From positions 363,501 through 427,500 of the forward strand of contig JAIQDT010000226.1 in the NCBI GenBank assembly GCA_021521415.1: a stretch of 64,000 bases of DNA, given 5' to 3'. The notes beneath the pieces are model-generated. The model ran no database searches and had not been told where the DNA came from. It worked only from the letters and a program-made list of their open reading frames with translations. This DNA comes from Bidens hawaiensis (taxonomy: Eukaryota; Streptophyta; Magnoliopsida; Asterales; Asteraceae). The position numbers were made by a program, and so were the translations under genes. How positions within the stretch are numbered: the stretch's first letter is position 1; each line of letters begins with the position of its first letter. Below, piece by piece: positions 23,301 through 33,905 of this stretch.

Positions 23301-23984
23301 TTAACACCAATGAATTTCGGATTAGAAGTCATGGCACCACCTCACACTAGTCCTTATACCCAAGACTCATCTACCCTCGAAAAGACAAGCGCCGCGGGCA
23401 ACATTTTCTTTATTGCATTTGTTACTTTTTTCTTTGTTCTTTTCCGTTTGAACAATGTCTCCATGTACTTAAAGGTTTCAATGATATTGATGAATTTACG
23501 TTTTCATTTGACTAATCTAATTCTCACAAAGCATGACACGCGTTGCATATATTAGCTATATAATATGATTTGTTTACTCTTTAAATAATTCAATCTAACG
23601 GTCTTTGACCGGTTAATGCCAAACATTACCGTTGTTGGAAACCGGGACCATGTGCATGGTTATGTTCATGGTTATCTAATACGAACCATAACCATACTTT
23701 TGGCTGCCTATGACCGGTGTATTTTTATATCGGGGTTGTGAACTTAGTTAAGACATAGCTATCTAATAGGAGCCCCCTGTACTTATTTTATTTCAATGAG
23801 TTTTTATTAAAATTGTGTTTTACCAATATCTCAATATGAACGTCTCCCCAAAAATAACATTGTCAACGTATTTGCGTCATTATTTCAATTTTCCCGATTC
23901 TTAACAGTTTCTTATGGTTATCATGTTTTTACACGGATTTTAGTCCTTCATGACCAATATGTTTCACATATTTAACTTAACTAT
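23301..23984 (+). other. Non-coding remainder of decayed Gypsy region
   Basis: No recognisable domain or repeat; expected pol sequence is absent. A short open stretch at 23310-23555 has low-complexity Phe-rich composition and no family resemblance. Confidence 0.4.
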
Positions 23985-25328
23985 TGTCACACCCCAACCT
24001 ATGGCGGAAATTCCGAGGCGTGAAATGATTGGTTACAACTCTCAAGGTACTATCATGCAAAAATTAAATGTGACAATATCTATTTAATTTAATTAAATAT
24101 TCATATACAATCAAATAACAAAGTACAACTCATCAAACAAAACAATAAATACAAATCTAAGTCTTGATTATATCTCTTCTAGCATATCAATCCTAAATTC
24201 TTCAACAAATCCTGATATCAATTCACACGATAACATGCATATGCGTATAAAATAGAAATAAATTTTGTCAACAACACATGTTGAGTGAGTAAAACACCAG
24301 TTATTTGAGATACAATATAATATCTAAAAGAAAAATGTAAAATGTTCCTGTGAGATAACAATCACGCCATAGCATGTACACAATTCAAACAAATAATAAA
24401 GAATGGGCTAAACCGTTGCCATGCGAATCGGGCATTGGTAACTAAACATGAGTTGTCGGTGAAAACATTGTCATGCGATTGGACGCCGGCCACTACGACG
24501 GTCATATGATCATACTATTATGATGGACCTCTTCGAATGCGGTAAAATACAGCAAGTAAACATATAGCAAGTTAGGCATTAAACTGATATACACACAATG
24601 ATTAACAGTTGCAATGATGGATACTATATAACAGGTAAATATTATAAGATACGTATATGTTCTCAAAAAGGATTACAAATAAGAAAAAAAGGGAGTGAAT
24701 TACTCTACTAATCAAATACGCAAAGCGAGAACGTTTCGATAAGAAAGCGATATATCACGCTCTTCGGGAATTACCGACGAGAAATCCTAGTTACAATTAA
24801 TGGGGGAAAATAAATACGAATATAATAACGAATATAAAACTAGATACAGATTCGAAATTTGATGATCGGGAATGTTCTAACAAAAACTAATTATTACTTA
24901 AATAAATAGTATATTTTAATTATGTAAAATTATAATTATAAATAGAATACTTAAGTAAATATTTATAAATTTTTTGATAGATTATTTAAACAGATTTGTT
25001 TTAAATATTTCTTTTAAATTGAAAACACATTTAATATATTTATATACATTTATAATTGATAAAATCTTTATTTATTCTAATATATATATACATATAATTA
25101 TAAATACATATATAGTTTTATGAAAAGACCGAAAACAAAAATTAAACGATGTCGGTTTAGTAAAATATAGTTTATTATCATCCATATCTATAATATTAAT
25201 TAATTAATTAAACAAAATGAAAACCCTTTTAAAATCCTGATTATTTAAACCATTAACAATTATTAATAACTATTATACATTCATATATGTAGAATTATAC
25301 ATATATATACATACATACATATGTATAA

Positions 25329-25359
<31 letters not shown>

Positions 25360-25829
25360 AATATAAATACACATGGCTTTAACAACGATTCGGAAAATGA
25401 CTAGTTCATGTTGGTTATGATAAAACATTAACTAAATATTACGTTTATATTACTTATAATATGTTTTAATTATTTAAATAATACACACACACACACATAA
25501 GAAAAAAGACTTTACAAAATAAAAACCCAAAAACGGGCTGGGGGAGGCTCGAACCTGTGCCCCCAGCTCGTCAAGAGTCTTAAACGTGGTGAACGCAACC
25601 AACTGAGATATCCAGATACATGTTCATAACATGAGAACCATTTATTTTAAATAGACAAACAAACGCTCAATTCATACATAGCCCTAGGATATCAATCCGT
25701 AAATCCGTTAAATGTTAGATTAATTAAAGTTAGGGTTTATGATTAGTGATCAAAGACGAACACAACCAAGTAACTAATTACCTTGTATGATGATTAAATG
25801 ATGGTTAATTAATCGATATAGTGGACGGC
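23985..25829 (-). repeat. Gypsy LTR, minus orientation, partial or solo
   Basis: Starts TGTCACACCCCAACCTATGG, the reverse complement of a Gypsy LTR 3' end (compare 21021-21037). The bases to its left are not a primer-binding site, so it is not followed by an internal region there; it is a solo LTR or a truncated one. On the right it is cut by the Athila LTR at 25830. It is very AT-rich with TA and CA runs (about 25290-25360 and 25480-25500) and has a tRNA-like segment near 25580. No gene is present. Confidence 0.6.
25534..25620 (-). other. tRNA-like segment with A-box and B-box motifs
   Basis: On the minus strand, GGATATCTCAGTTGG (25599-25613) resembles a tRNA D-arm and Pol III A box. GGTTCGAGCC (25546-25555) is a near-perfect T-arm and B box, with 43 bases between A and B motifs as in a real tRNA. 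Acceptor and T stems do not pair well, so it is not a functional tRNA; a tRNA-derived relic or SINE head inside the LTR is more likely. Confidence 0.45.
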
Positions 25830-27620
25830 TGATGTATATAAAATTATACATCTTTTTTACATCAAATAATCTCTAATAACTGCAACTTTTATCAAATAAT
25901 ATAGTTCAAATAACTACTTATCATGTTAAAATATATTTTCAGGTATATCCAAGCCTCAAATGAAGAAACGAATGAAAAACCAAAGAAAAATCAAAGAAAA
26001 CACAAGAAACAAAAAAACACAACCCATGCATCATGGAACACGCCCCCATGCTTCCCTGTGCAAGAAAATACAAATATCTACAAGAAAAGACAAAATACTG
26101 GACAGTTGGACACGGGGCTGTGCTTCAGAGAACATGGGGCCGTGGTCACCTTTCCAAAAAGATAAAAGAAAATATAACAAGCACCCAAAAGTACGGGGTC
26201 ATGCCTCATGAAGCACGCCCCCGTGGTGAGTCAGCATGTACGATCTGACAGAGCATTAAATCTGAGTGGACAGCGGGACACGGGGAGCGTGCCTCATGGA
26301 GCACAGGGTCGTGTCTGGAATCCCAGACAGTCTATATATAGTGGAGCATGTTGCATTCATTTGGTGTGCTTAAAAAGAGTTCTATATGGGTTTCACTTAT
26401 AAAAACACTCATTTTACACTCATATTGAAGATCTTGTGGAGAGTTTAAAGGCTTGGAGGTTATCATCATCATCATCCATCATCATCATCATTCATCACCA
26501 TTGAAGGAAGATTCATCCACATTTGGTTAGATTGTTCTAGTTTGATCATGTGTTTTTTTATCTTCATCTCTTTTGATGTTTATAACCATGCTCATTATGA
26601 GCTAAAACTCCATTCACCATCTAATTTTATGAAAAAGATTTTTTTACTTGATGATTATATTAAATATATGATTTAGTTTAGTAAAGTACATGGTTATCTT
26701 GCAATTATCCTTTGATGAAAAATGTTTTATCACTTTAACTCAACAAATCAAGGTTGATGATTAACAATCATTCATGATTCACTCATGTTCTTGGAAACTA
26801 GAAATGATAAACAGAATATATTGATAACTTATCCAAGATAAAACATGGGTCCTTATAGTGTACTTAGAAATGATGAGATATAAGTTAAGATCTATTTCTC
26901 TAATTTTGATAATTTTGAAATAAAACTGTTAACACGATTGCTTAGGTTATCATGCTAGTTAAAGAAATCATATGTAGTATATGTAATTATAACCTACTTA
27001 AATCAACCAATGGGAGGTTGTGTGACTAAACTATAACCACGTGAAGTTGTTAGAATTGGTATTTGAGAAAGCGAAGTCAATCATAATCGCTATACATTAC
27101 CCAACTACTTGCTGACTAAAATTGACATGCTCATTGTAGACATGAAATTAAGCATGGATTGACGTGAAAATATGCATGCTACTTTATTTTATTCTATCAT
27201 ATATTATTAAGAAAATTTTATCATATGTTTACTTTATAATTATCAAGGAAAAATGGAGTGGATTCTTGATCTTAGATGGTAACCTTCATATAATTGAATT
27301 ACTCATTTAGAATTTCTCTTCTTGTTCATCTATTTTATATGTGTGTGTGTGTGTGTGTGTCCATGAAAGATTAAAATCAACCCCAAAATGATTATCTTCT
27401 CCGATTAAGTTAAAACGAAGATTTATTATTAGAAATATTTGTGTCCACGGATCGATACTTGGTTCTTACCAATACTATTCTAAATATACGATAGGTACAG
27501 TTGCCCATTTTGTGTTTGTTTAGTCTTAGTAGAAATTACTTTTATAAATTTAAGCAGGATCTTGTGCGAAAGCTAAATTCTAATCCTCCAACTTTTAAGC
27601 ACACCTCACACACAACATCA
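25830..27620 (+). repeat. Athila-type Gypsy 5' LTR
   Basis: Begins TGATGTATATAA and ends ...ACAACATCA, with 6-bp terminal inverted repeats TGATGT/ACATCA (1,791 bp). It is followed at once by the classic Athila/Tat primer site. It contains a CAT-trinucleotide run (about 26463-26490), a GT run (27341-27360) and GC-rich imperfect palindromes (26037-26320). The start is inferred from the terminal repeats because the 3' LTR is not in the window. Confidence 0.75.
26037..26320. repeat. Four imperfect palindromes with CACGGGG/CCCCGTG cores
   Basis: Blocks near 26040, 26110, 26195 and 26278 each combine CACGGGG- or ACGGGG-like and CCCCGTG- or GGGTCGTG-like halves around a CTTCAGA- or CTCATGA-type centre. 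They stand out in an AT-rich LTR. Confidence 0.55.
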
Positions 27621-27627
27621 AAGTTTT

Positions 27628-27645
27628 TGGCGCCGTTGCCGGGGA
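27628..27645 (+). promoter_or_regulatory. Primer-binding site, tRNA-Asp type (Athila/Tat)
   Basis: TGGCGCCGTTGCCGGGGA, 7 bases after the LTR end, is the well-known Athila/Tat primer site attributed to tRNA-Asp. Confidence 0.88.
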
Positions 27646-27883
27646 CACGGTAAATTTCTAAGAACGATCCAAGTTTTAGTTTAATCATTGTTTATAATTG
27701 TATAAATTTTCTATTTTTAATTTTCTTATCTTATTAACTATTAGATTTTTCTTATTTTTAGGCTAGCCTAACCTTTACTTTAGTTTAAATTTTAATTTAA
27801 TTAACTTTTACTTTAGTTTAGTTTTAATTAGCCTTTCCTTTACTTTAGTTTTAATTGAAATAGTTTAAAATTTAATTTAATCC
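27646..27883 (+). other. Athila leader
   Basis: AT-rich with diverged tandem TTTACTTTAGTTTTAATT-like units (about 27770-27860). No gene. Confidence 0.5.
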
Positions 27884-28720
27884 CATGTATGACCTCTACA
27901 TTCGGACATGAGCTTGTTTCTCTAATTTCTGAACCCGAGCGACTTTTTTACTGACGAATACGCAAACAGGAAATAGAAACATCTGAAAAAATCAAAGACA
28001 AATCAGTAGACGCCACGACATCAATAGAAAATCAAGCCGAAGAAATTATGCAACACAAAACAATGAACCAAACATGAGCCGGTATGCTAAGCCAACCCTC
28101 GAAGGCTACGACAATGGAGTGGATCCATCCGAAATCACAGAAAATTTCGAAATCAAATCAAGCACCATTCATATGGTGGAAAATTCAGTTCAATTTCATG
28201 GTCTCCTCGACGAAGACCCTCTTTCTCATATATATCGATTCTTACGAATCTGCGGAACCTTTAAAATTCAAAACTATTTAGTAAATCAAATTAGACTCAA
28301 ACTCTTTCCTTTCTCTCTAAGGGGACAAGACTTAGAATGGATAAAATCCCTTTCTTCTGGTTCCATCACCAACTGGGACCAGATGGTTGCACAGTTTCTA
28401 CTCAAATATTTGCCGCCTGATAAAACTACAAAATATCGTGGCAGCATTACCAGATTCTGAACCGATGATGATGAATCGCTACACGCAACATGGGAGAGAT
28501 ACAAAAGTCTTCTGAGACGAGGCCCACATCATGAACTGAGTTTATGGTTACAAGTATAAACTTTCTTTGACGCATAATCCAGTCAAAACAAACAGGCCAT
28601 CGACCAAGTCGCCGGTGGAGACCTGGGATCCAAATCACCTAACGAAGCATTTGAAATCATGGAGAAGGCAACAAAGAAATTTTCTCTTATAATCCACCAA
28701 GATCTACACTAGCTCATAAC
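27884..28720 (+). pseudogene. Athila gag pseudogene (copy A)
   Basis: An N-terminal piece (F-G-H-E-L-V-S-L then S-E-P-E-R-L-F-Y) ends in TGA at 27954. A second frame from 28074 gives 128 residues of the Athila gag core: V-Q-F-H-G-L-L-D-E-D-P near residues 40-50, then R-F-L-R-I-C-G-T and L-F-P-F-S-L-R-G, and W-D-Q-M-V-A-Q-F-L-L-K-Y-L-P-P near 104-118. It stops at TGA near 28460. The continuation (W-E-R-Y-K-S-L-L-R-R-G-P-H-H and A-G-G-D-L-G then P-N-E-A-F-E) has at least two more stops. Athila Gag would form the particle; this copy cannot. Athila pol is absent because copia-1 sequence takes over at about 28720. Confidence 0.85.
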
Positions 28721-28723
28721 GGA

Positions 28724-30567
28724 ATGCAAGCTAAATCCTGTTCATCACATGTACATTCAAATCCCACAACTTTTGAATTACTTGAAATGAATGATGTTTT
28801 AAGAAAGGAAGTTGGTGAATTGCAAACTGAGTATTTCAATAAACAGAGTATAATCAATATGTATGAGATGAGTGAGTTAAATATGAAAACCAAATCAAGA
28901 GTTTGGAACAAGAATGTATGGACAGTTATGAAACTCAGTCCAGATACACTATTGAGATTAAAGGATTAAAGAAAATATATCTTGATGAGAAGTTGAAGAA
29001 CACTCAAATTCAAGTTCAGATTGATTTATGAAAAATCTAGTTTCCACTGGTAACATATGTGAAAAATTGAAGAAAATTAGAGAATAAAATAAGTACAAAG
29101 TGGTTCCTCCACCCTTTAATGACAACTACTCATTATAGGTGGACAAGGAAAAGTGAGGAGCATATGTTGATCAATTTTAAAAAGTGTTTGATGATAAAAA
29201 AAATTTTGAAAATTATAAAATGGTTGAGGTTGATGAAGAAGGAGAGTTTGTGATGAAGGTTGTTGAAACAAAAGAAAATTTGATTGACAAATCTGTTGGA
29301 ATTCAAGTTTCAATGGAAGATCAAATGAGTAATGTGTCAAGTAAATATGATATAAGTGAATCAAGTGATGAATGTGCAAGCTGTGGTTGTTTGAAAGACA
29401 AGAAAAGGAGCAAACAAAGTTCAAAGGATAAGATCTCTTTATTACCAAAGATTACTCCAAAGATAAAAAAACACCATGAGCAAATAAGAAAAGAACATAA
29501 ATCATTTAACCTTTATGGTGGATCTAAAGGAAAGAAAATCAGTGGTAAGCATACCAAGAAAGATTCCTCAGAAAGAGCAAGTGTCAAGAAGAACAAAAGG
29601 AATGATGAAACCATTAAAAATGATGATCTTTTTCTTCCAATTTATCCATTTTTCTCCAATTATGAACTGTTTGATGTTGGAGATGTGGAGAGCATGGAAG
29701 ATTATACTAGAAGATGGTTGAGACCAAGGAATGATACAAAAATGAAAGTCCAAACAAATTGGAGAAGATCAATTTTGTGAAAAGTATTGTGGAAAGAGAG
29801 GATACCAAGATTGAGGAATTTTTACCCTTTTCAATTTACTTTGATGGCCTTATTACTCATTGAAAGACCATTGGAGTTAATCCCCCAAGACCAAGTGAAA
29901 GATACAAAAGGGGTAACTTAAATGAAAGCTTTAAGAACAAGTTTGGTGCAAAGTGTGTGATGTTTATGGGCATCACACTGACTCATGCCAAGAAAGGTTC
30001 TCTCCTGAACCATTTCATGTCCCTGACTATACCAAGTTTGGACAAGACTTTGCATTTTATAAGAAAAGATACAATTAATATTCGAGTAAGGGTAAGAAGA
30101 AGGATGATGATCATCTCAAGAGTGATGATGCAGCTGATAAGAAAAGAGACTTGAAAGAAAAGATAAAGGTTCCTATGATCAAGAAACCAATCAGAAGTCA
30201 ATCTGATATGTCTCAGGAATCTAAGAAATCTGTTGACTCTGAAAAGTCAACCAGTTTTGAAAGAAAGAGCAAGCCTAAGAAGAACATATTCAACAGAAAG
30301 AAATCAAAAGAGCTCACTGGAGATGAGAAGTTTCTCTTGAAAAATGGTTATGAACCACATGGAGTCTTATGGAAGCAAAAGTTTGAAACTCAAGTGACTA
30401 TCATGAAAAGGGAAACAGTCATTGAAGAATGTACTAGCATAATTCCCTATGTTGGAAACTTATATGAAACTGGCTATGACACTGATGAGTCTTATGAGCT
30501 AGTGTATGACGATCCCAAACCAAATGTAACTGATGATGAAGTTACTGATGAAAGATGTCATTTCTAG
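28724..30567 (+). pseudogene. copia-1 gag pseudogene
   Basis: The first open piece (28724-28969) is coiled-coil-like (E-L-L-E-M-N-D-V-L-R-K-E-V-G-E-L). After several stops, a P-P-P-F-N-D-N-Y segment near 29108 parallels P-P-P-F-H-N-D-Y in copia-2 gag. The 198-codon piece at 29184-29780 is Lys/Ser-rich. A CX2CX4HX4C zinc knuckle (CKVCDVYGHHTDSC) lies at 29947-29988 in a different frame, in register with the Lys-rich piece 30151-30567. At least one frameshift and several stops separate the parts. Gag would bind and package RNA; this copy cannot be translated as one protein. Confidence 0.7.
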
Positions 30568-31553
30568 AGGTGGAACATGTTTTACCTCAAAAGCTTCTGA
30601 AAATGAAACAAAACTATGGCACAGAAAGGTATGTCATATGAATCTCAAGAATATAAACAGACTTGTTAAGGGTGAACATGTCATTGGTTTACCAACAAGA
30701 GAGTTCAAGTTGGATGATAAACGTATTTCTTGTCAAAAGGGGAAGCAGCACAAATCATCACAAAAAACAAAACTGATAAACTCAATAAAACAGATACTTG
30801 AAATGCTTCATATGGATCTCTTTGGTCATGTGAGTTTTCCAAGCATTGGTAAAAAGAGATATTGTTTGGTGATTTTTTGATTATTCAAGTTATACATGGG
30901 TATATTTTCTGAACTCAAAGGATGAAGCTGCTGAAATGATTAAAAGTTGTGTAACCAGGATTGAGACCCAATTAGATGCAAGGGTGAAGGTTATGAGAAG
31001 TGATAATGGAACTGAGTTCAAGAATAGGACAATGACTGAATTTTGTCAAGCTAAAGGAATATTTCAATAATTCAGTGCCCCTAGAACTCCTAAACAACAT
31101 GTGGTTGCAGAAAGAAGAAACAAAATATTAATTGAGGTTGCAAGAACCATGCTTGTAGATGCTTATTTTCCTGTGACCTTTTGGGCAGAAGCAATAAACA
31201 CTGCTTTTTCTGTTCAGAACAAAGTCCTTCTCAACAAAATTCAAGACAAAACTCCCTATGAGATTTTGTATAAAAGAAAGCCCCACATCAAGTTTCTCAA
31301 GCCATTTGGTTGTAAATGCTCTTTGTTGAACACTAAAGATTACTTGAACAAGTTTCAATCAAAATATTTAGATTGTTTCTTTTTTGGATATTCATCATAC
31401 TCAAAGGCCTACAGAGTATATGTGAAAGATCATTTGAGTGTGTTTGAATCTTCTGATATAACTTTCAATGAAACTCGGCTTAACACTATTGATGGAGCAT
31501 TATGGTTATTTGATCTGGAGAAGTTAATCAAATCTTTCAAGATTTACCCTTAA
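30568..31553 (+). pseudogene. copia-1 integrase pseudogene
   Basis: The piece ending at 30880 carries the gag-pre-integrase/HHCC domain: K-L-W-H-R-K-V-C-H-M (first His pair), then an S-C-Q-K-G-K-Q segment, with L-H-M-D-L-F-G at the junction with the core. After a frameshift at about 30878 the core starts D-Y-S-S-Y-T-W, with the second acidic residue in R-S-D-N-G-T-E-F and the Glu in V-A-E-R-R-N-K near 31107. The DDE triad is therefore still present. A TAA near 31069 breaks the core just before the Glu. The C-terminal part (F-W-A-E-A-I-N-T-A-F, P-F-G-C-K-C, F-F-G-Y-S) is open to 31553. Confidence 0.85.
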
Positions 31554-32312
31554 GACTTTGATGAAAAATTTTATAGAACAAGTGTCCCTGAAGCTACTAC
31601 AGAAAGGAAAGTTGATTTGGACAGGTTATAGTCCAAAGTTGTTGATAAGAATCCTAAGTATTCTTTTGATAAGAATACTTCTGAAGATGTGTATGAAGAA
31701 GAACAAAATGAACATCTTGATCATCCACAAGATCAAGAAAATGATGTTATAAATAAATATCAAACCAATGGCATGCAAGATCAAGACCAAACTGAAAGAC
31801 AATCAAGATTTGAAACTCTGTTTCAAAACTTGAATATGGGAAATGATGTTGCATCTACATCAACTCAGAATGTTGAAGAAGTTACAATGAACAATGAATC
31901 ATCAGATTTGGTAACTGAAGAACCAGATCTCAATGACTCAAATCTTGATTCAAACATTACTTCAAATCAAATCATCCAAACTTCATATGTTCAAAGAGAC
32001 CATCCTACTGAAAACATAATTGGTGACTTGCATGAAAGAGTGACCAAAAGTTCATGTGAATCGGCAAAAATTTGTTTGTATTCTTGTTTTCTATCCCAAA
32101 TTAAACCCAAGAACATAGTTCAAGCTTTGAAGGACAATAGTTGGTAAGAAGCAATGCAGGAAGAGTTAGCTCAGTTCAGAAATCTGCAAGTATGGGAACT
32201 TGTTGACAAGCCAAGAGGAAAATTTGCAATTGGCACCAAGTGGGTTTTCAGAAACAAGAAGGATGAAAGAGGGATTGTAATAAAGAACAAGGCAAGACTA
32301 GGTGCTCTTTAA
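31554..32312 (+). pseudogene. copia-1 linker and RT N-terminus, cut by copia-2
   Basis: Asn/Asp/Gln-rich linker (open from 31689), then H-P-T-E-N-I-I-G-D-L, the conserved entry to Copia RT. After TAG at about 32145 come E-A-M-Q-E-E-L, W-E-L-V-D-K-P, G-T-K-W-V-F-R-N-K and N-K-A-R-L, where homology stops at about 32300. No catalytic YVDD remains. The loss of homology coincides with the start of the copia-2 LTR. Confidence 0.8.
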
Positions 32313-32832
32313 TGTCTGTTAGTGCACGGTTTTGCGTCTCGAGTCTTTGTATTTTTCGTTAATGTATTTGTCGTTTTGTTTAATGTAATAAACAATTAAT
32401 TTATCATGTAGTTTGTTAATGTAATAGTCTAGTTCGCTAAGGATGTTTAGCGAACTAGATCTAGGTTAATTCCCTCCTGATTCGTTAAGGAATATAACGA
32501 ATCAGGGGGTGTTTCGTTAAGATTATTATCTATTTAATGTATGTAACGAATTGGATGTTAGTTCGTTAGGGGATGTTAACGAACTAACTCCATCATCTAT
32601 TTATAGTGAATTAATGTAAGTTTTTGAGAGTTAATTAACGAACCCCTGCCCAATCTCTCTCTCAATCTTCATACAAATAATATTAACATACATACAATCG
32701 ACACATATAGATATAGATAACGTATTAACTATAGATCAATGGCAATCATGAACTAGATCCGTATTAGGAGTTAATTTATATACAATTCAGATCTGAGATC
32801 TGTGTTAGTAAAGGGTTAACTGAGTTCCAACA
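32313..32832 (+). repeat. copia-2 5' LTR (copy A)
   Basis: Proposed TGTCTGTTAG...TTCCAACA, 520 bp, ending two bases before the primer site. The start is uncertain by about 10 bp (TGCTCTTT at 32303 is an alternative), since no 3' LTR is available; TGT...ACA symmetry favours 32313. It contains three hairpins (32428-32588) and a TATA-like CTATTTATAG near 32600 just after them, as expected for an upstream regulatory zone and core promoter. Confidence 0.75.
32428..32588. repeat. Three consecutive palindromes with TTCG(T/C)TA cores in the LTR
   Basis: First: TCTAGTTCGCTAA (32428-32440) pairs with TTAGCGAACTAGA (32447-32459). Second: CCTGATTCGTTA (32476-32487) with TAACGAATCAGG (32495-32506). Third: GTTAGTTCGTTA (32557-32568) with TAACGAACTAAC (32577-32588). 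All arms of 12-13 bp are perfect with 6-8-base loops. They lie directly upstream of the TATA-like box. Palindrome-rich regions upstream of the promoter are known in maize Sirevirus LTRs. Confidence 0.9.
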
Positions 32833-32834
32833 AG

Positions 32835-32846
32835 TGGTATCAGAGC
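32835..32846 (+). promoter_or_regulatory. copia-2 primer-binding site, initiator tRNA-Met (copy A)
   Basis: TGGTATCAGAGC two bases after the LTR end. Confidence 0.93.
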
Positions 32847-33905
32847 TTTCGGTGCTCTTTTGCTCTTGAATTTGATAGTTAATTCGTTATTATAGATTAT
32901 TATGGTATAATTGTGTTTCCAGTTTGATTTAGATCAATTGAATGTAAATTGGACTGGTTATGGATTGAATTGGATTCGATTTGGGTTTGGTAAGGTTATT
33001 GTGAGCTGTGGTTGATTGGAATTGAGGTTTGGACTGTGTTTGGATTGTTTGGTTTGGATCTGAGTTTGGCCGAGAAACAGAGGATTGTTTTTGGTCAAAT
33101 TGGATATGTGTTAAGTTTAATTGTGTTACGGGATTGATACGAGTGGATTCGCGATTGGTGTGCGAATATTTTGGTAGCTTATTTGAGCGATTTGGTTGAA
33201 TATTGAGCTTGTATTACAAATTCATGTTTCTGGTTTCATGTTCTTCAAATTCCAGATTTCTGGAAATGGTCATTTGAAGATTTGAAGATATGAAGATTCA
33301 AGTTTGATTCCTCAATATTAAGCTTGATTCGTTAACGCATTCAGCTTGATTCGTTAACCCACTCAACTTGATTCGTTAACATATTTCACCAATTCACTAT
33401 GAGTTATAGTTGATTCATTTAACCAGTTCGTTAATCTATCTGATTCGTGTTCATAGATTCGTGTGACACGTGTTTACCTTGGAAACTGTGCTATACCAAC
33501 CTTTGCCACGTGGCATTCGGTGTCAGAGTTTGTTACAAACTGTTGTAACAACCTGATTGGCTATAAGTTGATTCGTTATCAACTGTAGCTTGTTCGTTAT
33601 CTAATTCGCTAAGTATCTCTTGGTGATTTGTTACAGAAAATTTTCTAATTCGCTAAGCTTGTACTTAGTGATTCGCATAGTCAATTCATTAGTTTGACTC
33701 ATTCGTTGACCATCAGATTCGTTTCTTAATTCATTAAACTTCAATTCTGATTCGTTACATGATAAACCTCAACTTCGTTAAGGTTTAATTCGTTGATCAC
33801 TGTTCACAGTTCGCTACAACTGTTTACAGTTCGTTACCTCTACTGTTTACCATTCGTTAATCTTATTTTTCAAAATTAACCCTTGACGTTCAAAACTTGT
33901 CAGAA
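32847..33905 (+). other. copia-2 leader, rich in TTCGTTA motifs
   Basis: No coding frame. GATTCGTTA, TTCGCTAA and variants recur about twenty times between 32880 and 33865. Three tandem 22-bp units (A-(G/A)-CTTGATTCGTTAAC plus 6 bases) occupy 33321-33386. The motif is the core of the LTR hairpins. Confidence 0.7.

Larger units (their letters stand above)
28721..32312 (+). mobile_element. copia-1: decayed Copia element, truncated at both ends (copy A)
   Basis: A Sirevirus-like Copia without a recognisable 5' LTR or primer site. It joins Athila gag at about 28680-28725, and copia-2 interrupts it within the RT N-terminus. The protease motif (D-S-G after W-I-M) is missing between gag and the integrase zinc domain, so an internal deletion is likely. 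Its 3' part, if it still exists, would lie beyond copia-2. Confidence 0.8.

Noticed and set aside
25540..25613. A functional tRNA gene
   Set aside because: A and B boxes are present, but the acceptor and T stems do not pair.
2967..25829. TGTCACACCCC at 2967, 11703 and 23985 as one family of LTRs
   Set aside because: Only the first two match over 4 kb. The third diverges after about 13 bases and shares just the generic terminus.
29116..29448. 110-codon minus-strand frame (also 50080-50412)
   Set aside because: Antisense of the Lys/Glu-rich copia-1 gag; a shadow frame.
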